Source: CAZCCC01 sp964535715
GTDB taxonomy: Bacteria; Patescibacteriota; Patescibacteriia; Buchananbacterales; UBA6539
Assembly: GCA_964535715.1 (NCBI GenBank)
Contig: CAZHUO010000029.1
Location: 1 to 14,489, forward strand
Direction: 5' to 3'
Length of the DNA: 14,489 nt
Every line of letters starts with the position of its first letter. Positions within the stretch are counted from its first letter, which is position 1. Below are positions 5,323 to 10,045 of this stretch, in pieces. The notes beneath the pieces were generated by a model that was given only the letters and a program-made list of their open reading frames with translations, ran no database searches and was not told the origin of the DNA. The position numbers and the translations under genes were made by a program.

Positions 5323-6314
5323 ACTTTTTTTATATTTTTTATAACTTCTCCAAAAACTTTTTCAAGCACGGGGACAACGACACTGTTCCCAAAAAGTTTA
5401 TATGCTTGACGAGGAGAAACCTTTATCTTAAAATTTTCTGGAAATCCCATTACTCTAGCACATTCCCGTGGAGATAATCTCCTAACTATACCATCAACAT
5501 AATAAGCCCCCGTCTTGCTGGCCGCACCGCCACCATAAGCAGATAAAGTAATAGCGTGTCCTTTAGGGCTATAAATTCTTTCTCCTTGCCCTCCATTATT
5601 TATTTGGCCAATTTGTATCGGTGATAATGGATAGTTGCCAAAAATATCTTTTTTCAGCTTTCTAACTTCATCATAAAACTTTATATCGTCTCGTTTAATT
5701 TCAAATTCCTTGGTAGCGGAGGCGGGTTCTAAAAAATTTTCAAGAGTTATTGGGTCATTTGTTGGTTTAGGAAATTCAAAATCTTTTATACCTAAATCTT
5801 TTCTAAAACCAATAAAGTAAATACGCTCCCTTGATGTCGGAGCACCATAATGGCTTGCATTCAAAACTTTCCAATAAACATCATAGCCTAAATCAGTCAA
5901 AGTATTGCATACTGTATCTAGTGTTTTGCCATCATCGTGTCTGGCAAAATTCTTTACATTTTCCAAAAACAAAATCTCTGGTTTGTGATATTTGGCTATT
6001 CTGGCGACATCAAAAAAAAGAGTCCCTCTTGTATCTTCAAAGCCTTGCCTCTTTCCAGAAATACTGAATGCCTGACAGGGAAAGCCAGCACAAATAACAT
6101 TGTGTTTTGGAATATCCTTTGCGTCTATTTTAGTTATATCACCATAAGGCTTGTCTCTAAAATTGTCCTCATAAACAATCTGTGCCTCTTTGTCCCAATC
6201 AGAAGTAAAAACACATTTACCGCCATATTTGGTTAAGGCCAATCTAAAACCACCTATACCAGCGAATAAATCTATAAAAGTAAAATTATTGGGTAATCTA
6301 ATTTTCTTTTTCAT
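5319..6314 (-). CDS. DNA (cytosine-5-)-methyltransferase, M.HhaI-like (predicted GCGC)
   Basis: It transfers a methyl group from S-adenosylmethionine to C5 of cytosine, protecting DNA from the adjacent endonuclease. All main motifs are present in 331 residues: I DLFAGIGG (15-22), IV GFPCQAFS with catalytic Cys80, VI ENVKNF (118-123), VIII SRERIYFIGF (161-170), IX RLSPRECARVMGFP (279-292) and X AYKLFGNSVVVPV (304-316). The target-recognition region GGQGERIYS and AITLSAYGGG (241-263) matches M.HhaI as I recall it, including the counterparts of Gln237, Arg240, Thr250 and Tyr254. That predicts GCGC, methylated at the first C. ATG 6314 lies 2 bp after the HTH gene's stop. Length is almost that of M.HhaI (327). 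Confidence 0.95.
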   Translation of the reverse strand: MKKKIRLPNNFTFIDLFAGIGGFRLALTKYGGKCVFTSDWDKEAQIVYEDNFRDKPYGDITKIDAKDIPKHNVICAGFPCQAFSISGKRQGFEDTRGTLFFDVARIAKYHKPEILFLENVKNFARHDDGKTLDTVCNTLTDLGYDVYWKVLNASHYGAPTSRERIYFIGFRKDLGIKDFEFPKPTNDPITLENFLEPASATKEFEIKRDDIKFYDEVRKLKKDIFGNYPLSPIQIGQINNGGQGERIYSPKGHAITLSAYGGGAASKTGAYYVDGIVRRLSPRECARVMGFPENFKIKVSPRQAYKLFGNSVVVPVLEKVFGEVIKNIKKV

Positions 6315-6316
6315 AA

Positions 6317-6496
6317 CTATTTTGTCTCAACTTTATCTAAAAATTTGTTAAATTCTTCGTCTTTAATCCTGTATTCTTTGCCAATTTTATAAGCCTTAAC
6401 CTTGCCTTTGGCAATGTAGCGATAAATAGTCATATTAGAAACCCTTAGCTTCTCCGCCAACTCCTCAACAAGATAAAATTCTTTCTTATTTTTCAT
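6317..6496 (-). CDS. Excisionase-family helix-turn-helix protein
   Basis: Fifty-nine residues with the MerR-like excisionase HTH: YLVEELAEKLRVSNMTIYRYI, shown here by LAEKLRVSNMTIYRY at about residues 13-27, then the wing GKVKAYKIGKEYRIKDEEF. ATG 6496 is chosen over ATG 6526 because GAGGAGG (6512-6506) lies exactly 9 nt upstream and the extra ten residues are unconserved-looking. It overlaps the end of orf41 by 11 bp and ends 2 bp before the methylase. Such proteins either bend DNA to direct recombinase-mediated excision or act as small regulators. Its place at the head of the M-R-Vsr-recombinase run permits both jobs, including that of an R-M control protein. Confidence 0.85.
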   Translation of the reverse strand: MKNKKEFYLVEELAEKLRVSNMTIYRYIAKGKVKAYKIGKEYRIKDEEFNKFLDKVETK

Positions 6497-6611
6497 AAAA
6501 ATCTGCCTCCTCAAATAAAATATCAAAAGCTCTATTCAACCTTTGCTCGGCGTCTGGAATATCTAAAAATTCATAAATAATCTCAAATTTTTCTTTTTCC
6601 TTTTTAGTCAT
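6486..6611 (-). CDS. Small hypothetical protein (orf41)
   Basis: A 41-codon ORF starting MTKKEKEKFEII and ending FEEADFYEK. It begins 11 bp after the orf91 stop and overlaps the excisionase-like gene by 11 bp. The sequence is rich in Lys and Glu with a central DAEQRLNRAFDIL helix-like stretch. No family recognised. Support is the continuous fit in the operon and the fact that its last codons contain the next gene's Shine-Dalgarno, so its translation would be coupled to that gene. Confidence 0.55.
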   Translation of the reverse strand: MTKKEKEKFEIIYEFLDIPDAEQRLNRAFDILFEEADFYEK

Positions 6612-6622
6612 ACTCAGTTAAG

Positions 6623-7108
6623 TTAAATTTCTCTTAGCACCTTTTTGAAAATTGAAACTGCTAAATCTCTGGGAGTCTTTTTATTATTAGTAAAACCTTT
6701 TACCTCTCTTGTTTTGCCCTGANNNNNNNNNNNNNNNNNNNNNNNNNNNNNNNNNNNNNNNNNNNNNNNNNNNNNNNNNNNNNNNNNNNNNNNNNNNNNN
6801 NNNNNNNNNNNNNNNNNNNNNNTGTTGGACTTCTTCTTTGGTGAACATAAATTTATTAGTAGCTGTTTGTGAGTAATTCTGGGAGTCTTTTTATTATTAG
6901 TAAAACCTTTTACCTCTCTTGTTTTGCCCTGAAATTCAAACTCAACTTTCCAGTCAATCCAAAAAATAAAGCTGTTAAAACGAACCTCCGATATTTTCAA
7001 ATTATCATATAAAACATCTCTAACAACTGGCTTAACCTCAAAATCAAATTCCTCTTTTGTCTCAATTATTTTGTTTAATTCTTGTTGGACTTCTTCTTTG
7101 GTGAACAT
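6623..7108 (-). CDS. Hypothetical protein orf91, interrupted by assembly gap and duplication
   Basis: As drawn the frame crosses 100 N and contains a repeated segment. The natural gene is probably 91 residues: it starts MFTKEEVQQELNKII, continues through NSFIFWIDWKVEFEFQGK, and ends DLAVSIFKKVLREI. The middle piece QGKTREVKGFTNNKKTPR appears twice in the shown frame because of the duplication. If the second ATG at 6848 is used and the gap is really 150 bp, 6848-6623 becomes 276 bp, exactly 91 codons plus stop; with 100 N it is out of frame. No family recognised; the alternating hydrophobic pattern suggests a beta-rich fold. It has its own promoter at 7149-7177 and heads the excisionase-methylase-endonuclease-recombinase run. 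Confidence 0.6.
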   Translation of the reverse strand: MFTKEEVQQELNKIIETKEEFDFEVKPVVRDVLYDNLKISEVRFNSFIFWIDWKVEFEFQGKTREVKGFTNNKKTPRITHKQLLINLCSPKKKSNXXXXXXXXXXXXXXXXXXXXXXXXXXXXXXXXXXQGKTREVKGFTNNKKTPRDLAVSIFKKVLREI

Positions 7109-7137
7109 AAATTTATTAGTAGCTGTTTGTGAGTAAT
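6668..7137. repeat. Two pairs of exact 55-bp direct repeats around the N gap
   Basis: Repeat A lies at 6668-6722 and 6878-6932. Repeat B lies at 6823-6877 and 7083-7137. Each is exactly 55 bp and the order is A-gap-B-A-X-B, with B and A abutting at 6877/6878. The bases on either side differ at once. This is what a 260-bp tandem unit (A, 150-bp X, B) looks like when a 55-mer assembly graph leaves one X unresolved. Confidence 0.9.
6723..6822. other. Assembly gap of 100 N
   Basis: A run of exactly 100 N, most likely a default scaffold spacer. The flanking repeats imply that the missing sequence is a 150-bp copy of 6933-7082, if the duplication is real. If the duplication is an assembly loop, 6668-6877 should be removed altogether. 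Confidence 0.95.
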
Positions 7138-7177
7138 ACTATATTAGTATTATACCTTATTTAACAATAGTTTACAA
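7134..7177 (-). promoter_or_regulatory. Promoter with overlapping operator for the orf91-to-recombinase operon
   Basis: On the minus strand, TTGTAA (7177-7172) and TATAAT (7154-7149) are separated by exactly 17 bp, just inside the rep 3' end. An 8-bp inverted repeat TAATACTA-TAT-TAGTATTA (7134-7152) covers the -10 and the start-site region. Initiation would fall about 35 bp before the orf91 ATG. A dyad so placed suits a repressor, possibly the element's HTH proteins. Confidence 0.65.
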
Positions 7178-8297
7178 CCTCCTTTGGCTTAATAATTTCA
7201 AATTGCTTATGTTTGTCCCGTAAAAAACCAATTAAATTCGGGGTATTTCCGCTTATTTCCCCTAATTCTTGTATTATCAATGAAATCTCTTTTTTCTGTC
7301 TTGCTATGCTTCCACCGCTATATCTACGGCCTAATTCCTCCCAAGCTCCTGCTATACCAATTTTGGTAGTCATACGCACCCAGAAATATAACTTTTCCTG
7401 CTTGCTTTGGCCTAGATTTGAATTGAAAAGGTAATCTCTAAGTTTATTTTCTTCCATCTGTCCTAAGCTGATTAGACCAACTGGCAACTGACCCAAAACC
7501 TTATTAAAGGTTTCCGACAATAAACCACTAACCAATTTAGAGCTTAAAATATCAACCAAGAAAAAATCTTTTTTCTTATAATCAAGTCTCCTCTTTAGCA
7601 CCGCTTCAAGACTGCTTTTCCTTTGCAAAGAAAACTCAAATTTTACTGCATTCCTTTTCAGCTTGCCAAGATTAAACTGCTCAATTATTTTTTGCTCCAT
7701 CTCAGTATAACCATTGGCCAGTATCTCACCAAACTTATCATAGATAGCATACCCTTGAGTCTTGTTTAGAAACTTTATGCAACTACCTCCCCCTACCCTA
7801 AACTCTTTATAATCAAAATCTGACTGTTGTTTATAATCAAACCTAGATAATAAGTAAATAACCTCATTGGCTCGGCCTAAATAATCTGGTAGCCTGATAA
7901 CTTTTGAAAAATCAACCCGTTTAACAACTGCCCTTTTCAGCTTTTCTGCTATAGTATCAACTCCAATCTCGGCTAGAAATTGCTGTAATCGGCTGTAAAT
8001 AGCGTCCAAGTCATTATCATCAACCTCAAACAAATTAGTCCCGTAAAGCAATTTTGGAAGCGAGACTTGAATTTCTAAAAATCTTTTAGTCTCTTCATTT
8101 TTGCCTCTTTTGCTTTTTAATAAATTAACTTTCGGGCAATATCTGCCCTTGTCCTTTTCCTGCTTAACAAATTTTTTAATATACAAAGTTCTACTGCCAA
8201 AACCTAACTCATTTTGATTTTTTGAACCATCAAACTTGTTTTCTTTTCTAAGCTGAAACTGCTCGCTGTCAAGCTGTAAAACGACTGAGTCAATCAT
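7161..8297 (-). CDS. Probable replication initiator, filamentous-phage gene II/X type
   Basis: A 378-residue protein starting MIDSVVLQLDSEQF, the kind of opening seen in phage and plasmid gene II/X replication proteins. Other matches to that family as I recall it are KRVDFSKVIRL (about 126-135), GYAIYDKFGEI (182-192) and VKFEFSLQRKSSLEAVL (218-234). Members nick and rejoin DNA for rolling-circle replication through a tyrosine; the catalytic residues cannot be assigned safely here. The C-terminal third has no recognised domain. ATG 8297 overlaps the orf60 end by 8 bp and has AAGGGGG 9 nt upstream (8313-8307). If correct, the element may replicate as a circle after excision. An alternative is a non-replicative phage-like protein of unknown role. 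Confidence 0.55.
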   Translation of the reverse strand: MIDSVVLQLDSEQFQLRKENKFDGSKNQNELGFGSRTLYIKKFVKQEKDKGRYCPKVNLLKSKRGKNEETKRFLEIQVSLPKLLYGTNLFEVDDNDLDAIYSRLQQFLAEIGVDTIAEKLKRAVVKRVDFSKVIRLPDYLGRANEVIYLLSRFDYKQQSDFDYKEFRVGGGSCIKFLNKTQGYAIYDKFGEILANGYTEMEQKIIEQFNLGKLKRNAVKFEFSLQRKSSLEAVLKRRLDYKKKDFFLVDILSSKLVSGLLSETFNKVLGQLPVGLISLGQMEENKLRDYLFNSNLGQSKQEKLYFWVRMTTKIGIAGAWEELGRRYSGGSIARQKKEISLIIQELGEISGNTPNLIGFLRDKHKQFEIIKPKEVVNYC

Positions 8298-8472
8298 TTT
8301 TCTTGTCCCCCTTTAGCTCATCCAGCTTGCCCTCTCGCTTTAATCGCTCATATATCTCATTTAGAGTGTCAAAAAATCCAAGCAAATTTTGCCTTGCCTC
8401 AAATACCTCCCCCTCCTTGAGATGAAAGGCCTCAATCAGACCTTTCTTTTCTAGTGCTTCAAATTCAGACAT
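8290..8472 (-). CDS. Small hypothetical protein upstream of rep (orf60)
   Basis: Sixty residues, starting MSEFEALEKKGLIEAFHLKEGEVFEARQNLL (given in two parts: MSEFEALEKKGL and EGEVFEARQNLL) and ending in charged KGDKKND. It looks mostly helical. No family recognised. It overlaps the rep start by 8 bp (ATGATTGA), so the two are probably translated together and it may be a Rep partner or copy-number regulator. The ATG follows directly on an 11-bp stem-loop at 8473-8500, whose 3' arm on the minus strand contains the only purine-rich ribosome-binding candidate (GCAGGGA). Confidence 0.65.
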   Translation of the reverse strand: MSEFEALEKKGLIEAFHLKEGEVFEARQNLLGFFDTLNEIYERLKREGKLDELKGDKKND

Positions 8473-8500
8473 AAAATCCCTGCGATTATGCAGAGATTTT
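8473..8500 (-). promoter_or_regulatory. Stem-loop at the orf60 start codon
   Basis: Arms at 8473-8483 and 8490-8500 pair over 11 positions with one G-U pair and a 6-base loop. On the minus strand the structure ends directly at the orf60 ATG and buries the GCAGGGA ribosome-binding candidate. It may therefore control translation of orf60 and rep, or form part of a replication origin. Confidence 0.55.
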
Positions 8501-8559
8501 ATTCAAAAATATAACTATTGCTAATTAGGCAAATATATGCTATATTTTGGTTAGGTAGG

Positions 8560-8576
8560 ATTATGCTCTGCATAAT
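8560..8576. promoter_or_regulatory. Palindromic operator candidate
   Basis: ATTATGC-TCT-GCATAAT is a perfect 7-bp palindrome around a 3-base centre. The half containing ATTATGCAGAG (minus strand 8576-8566) recurs on the plus strand at 8485-8495, inside the stem-loop before orf60. Two related sites 70 bp apart flank the region where the rep operon promoter must lie. No convincing -35/-10 pair was found there. Confidence 0.5.
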
Positions 8577-8584
8577 TCTTCAGC

Positions 8585-8613
8585 AAAAACCCCTGTTACC
8601 GCAGGGCGTTTTT
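8585..8613 (-). terminator. Terminator of the xre-irrE transcript
   Basis: On the minus strand the stem AAAAACGCCCTG with CAGGGGTTTTT (one bulged base) encloses a 6-base loop and ends in a T-run, beginning 8 bases after the irrE stop. On the plus strand it also ends in TTTTT, so it may act both ways. It separates the regulatory pair from the rep operon. Confidence 0.75.
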
Positions 8614-8620
8614 GTTTTAT

Positions 8621-9256
8621 TTAATTTATTGTTATTCCGCATTCTTTTAGACGATAAGCCACGCTTTGCTCGGAAACCTGAAAATACTCGGATAGTTGAG
8701 CGATACTTTGGACTTCCCGCCATTTCTTCTTGCAATAAATATTAGGCATTAAATACATTGCCGTTGCCTTATCAGTTGCCTTTTCCATAAGCTGAATAAC
8801 AACCCCTGCTGGCAAAGTGGAATTGGTCAATAACTCATCAAAGAAATACTGGAAACCATCATCTAACGACTGACAGAAATGTAGCGTCTCGTGGACTTTG
8901 GTATATCTCTGCCTTTTGGGAGTGTCAAAGGTATTATAAAAAACATTGACTACATTTTCCTCCTCCTCGTCAAACTCCCAATAACCAGACTTGCTTCCGA
9001 AAAAATCATTAAATCCAATATAGTTTATTTCAAATCCCGTTAAATAATCCTGAATTAAATCAGTTTCCATCGGGAAAGATATTTCTGTGCCAGAATTATC
9101 AATAATTGCTGTTATTAGCTTTTCATTATAAACAACCAAATTATTTAACAATGTATAATAAACCGCCCTACAATCGGCAGGTATATTATCAACATAAGTT
9201 TGGCGTAGCCAATAAAAGTTATTTTCCTTGTCGTTTTTGCTTAATAAATTTGGCAT
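8621..9256 (-). CDS. ImmA/IrrE-family metallopeptidase
   Basis: A 211-residue zinc peptidase of the family that cleaves or inactivates a partner Xre repressor to induce a mobile element (ImmA of ICEBs1 is the model). The zinc motif HETLH is at residues 122-126 in RYTKVHETLHFCQ. Glu158 in MEKATDKATAMYLMP occupies the usual place of the third ligand. The C-terminal part SIAQLSEYFQVSEQSVAYRLKECGI, seen as LSEYFQVSEQSVAYRL (188-203), is the small HTH-like end common in the family. ATG 9256 lies within the end of xre (38-bp overlap) and has GAGGG 9 nt upstream (9270-9266). The N-terminal 80 residues are less typical. It probably relieves repression of the element in response to a signal. Confidence 0.88.
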   Translation of the reverse strand: MPNLLSKNDKENNFYWLRQTYVDNIPADCRAVYYTLLNNLVVYNEKLITAIIDNSGTEISFPMETDLIQDYLTGFEINYIGFNDFFGSKSGYWEFDEEEENVVNVFYNTFDTPKRQRYTKVHETLHFCQSLDDGFQYFFDELLTNSTLPAGVVIQLMEKATDKATAMYLMPNIYCKKKWREVQSIAQLSEYFQVSEQSVAYRLKECGITIN

Positions 9257-9560
9257 AATCCATTACCCTCTCGGCCTCATCCACTGAATAGCCTTGACTT
9301 CGGAATGCTTGGCTAATCATTTGAAAGCTGGGTCGTGATTTGCTTAATTCCAAAAAACCTACTTTTTCCAAAAACTCCCTCAAAGACAGACTCAAGCCAT
9401 CGGCTAAGGTCTTGCAGGTTCTTAATGACAGGGACTTATACTCGCCTTTTTCCAGTTTTGATAAATAAGCCTCCGACAAGCCAGTCCGTTTGGATAAATC
9501 TGCCATTGATAAATCAGCCTCTTTTCTTATTTTTTTGATTTTTTGGGCTAAATTTTCCAT
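9219..9560 (-). CDS. Xre-family transcriptional repressor
   Basis: A 113-residue DNA-binding protein. The N-terminal half is a standard HTH_3 domain: LAQKIKKIRKEADLS, then MADLSKRTGLSEAYLSKLEKG (seen as LSKRTGLSEAYLSKLE) and LADGLSLSLREFL, residues about 4-64. The C-terminal 45 residues (FQMISQAFRSQGYSVDEAERVMDYAKF) may make the dimer or the protease-sensitive contact. It overlaps its ImmA/IrrE partner by 38 bp, the usual arrangement of such pairs. A good promoter with a dyad across its -35 lies directly upstream, so it very likely represses itself, and may also control the operators at 8560 and 7134. No Shine-Dalgarno precedes ATG 9560. Confidence 0.9.
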   Translation of the reverse strand: MENLAQKIKKIRKEADLSMADLSKRTGLSEAYLSKLEKGEYKSLSLRTCKTLADGLSLSLREFLEKVGFLELSKSRPSFQMISQAFRSQGYSVDEAERVMDYAKFIKQKRQGK

Positions 9561-9590
9561 ATTTTTAGCATAATTTTAATAGCTAATACC

Positions 9591-9639
9591 ATCTTAGCAA
9601 ATCATAAAACTCTTGTCAAGTCCTTACTTAACAAGAGTT
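9591..9639 (-). promoter_or_regulatory. xre-irrE promoter with dyad operator
   Basis: TTGACA (9619-9614) and TAAGAT (9596-9591) are separated by 17 bp on the minus strand. A dyad with arms 9608-9620 and 9627-9639 overlaps the -35. Its outer 9 bp, AACTCTTGT and ACAAGAGTT, are perfect; the inner AAG/CTT also pair after one mismatch. CTTAAC-AAGA-GTTAAG (9627-9642) is a second nested palindrome. This is what a self-repressing Xre promoter looks like. Confidence 0.82.
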
Positions 9640-9769
9640 AAGTTATAGCTCTGGCCAACTGCAAAAAGTATTCAAGCTGTCTGGTATATACTTTCAAATC
9701 ACCCACTATTTTAATCCAATCCATAGTTCTAAAATCGTCCCGCAGTCCCGTTTTGTAATTTTTTTGCAT
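9638..9769 (-). CDS. 43-codon ORF at the right end; possible displaced recombinase C terminus
   Basis: The frame starts MQKNYKTGLRDDFR and ends LEYFLQLARAIT, with its stop just upstream of the xre operator. Its amphipathic, protein-like sequence (TMDWIKIVGDLKVYTRQLEYFL) is unlike random AT-rich DNA. It has the orientation and position that the recombinase 3' end would have if the element circularised: reading leftwards past the recombinase would re-enter here. So it may be the original tail, left behind at attR. No ribosome binding site is visible. It may instead be a free small protein or a chance frame; the precise join and frame are not fixed. Confidence 0.4.
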   Translation of the reverse strand: MQKNYKTGLRDDFRTMDWIKIVGDLKVYTRQLEYFLQLARAIT

Positions 9770-10045
9770 ATTCTGATAAATTAATAGTATTAAAGCAAAA
9801 ATTAATAAGCTATAATTAGATCGCTAAATAGGCGATTTTTTGATATACTTAATTTGGTTTATATTATTTATAAAAATAAAAATATATGCCAATTGGACAG
9901 CTCCATATTGTAGAAAAAATATGATTTCTTATTTCTAACAGCACAAGATCAAATCGCATAAAGTAAAAAACAGACTATAGAAGAGATTGAAAAAGATTCC
10001 AAACAAGCGATTTTTTGGTAAAGTAAAGTCAATATTTCTAATCAT
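9770..10045. other. Intergenic region, presumed right junction of the element
   Basis: No gene is supported. A weak terminator-like hairpin lies at 9820-9841 on the plus strand (ATCGC, GCGAT, then a T-run). The word GCGATTTTTTG recurs at 10009-10019. A 12-codon frame at 9886-9924 is too short to call. No copy of the tRNA-Asp 3' end is present. No clear promoter for the GH3 gene was found. Confidence 0.6.

Larger units (their letters stand above)
2611..9769. mobile_element. Integrated element at tRNA-Asp carrying a GCGC-type restriction-modification-Vsr cassette
   Basis: About 7 kb in which every gene is on the minus strand. It comprises Xre and ImmA/IrrE control genes, a Rep-like protein, small ORFs, an excisionase-like HTH protein, M-R-Vsr genes and a serine recombinase abutting tRNA-Asp. 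Several of these genes have Shine-Dalgarno sequences 9 nt before the start (xis-like, rep, irrE), whereas host genes on both sides show none. Left boundary: the 3' end of tRNA-Asp, give or take a few tens of bases. Right boundary: an estimate between about 9640 and 10045, placed here at the start of the 43-codon ORF. A recombinase together with a Rep suggests either a plasmid or phage-derived integrative element that may also replicate after excision. Confidence 0.75.

Noticed and set aside
4417..6236. Plus-strand frames opposite vsr and the methylase
   Set aside because: They are shadows of well-supported genes on the minus strand and show no family resemblance.
6668..7137. The 55-bp repeats as biological attachment sites or transposon ends
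   Set aside because: Both pairs are exactly 55 bp, sit against an N gap and split one reading frame, which fits an assembly k-mer overlap far better.
9886..9924. Short frame MPIGQLHIVEKI as a gene remnant
   Set aside because: Only 12 codons, no continuation in any frame and no recognised family.
9640..10045. Search for a direct repeat of the tRNA-Asp 3' end as attR
   Set aside because: Only short matches were seen (AGTCCCGT-like at 9743-9751, GCTCC near 9898, ATCACCC near 9699). None is long enough to call, and serine recombinases often share only a few core bases.
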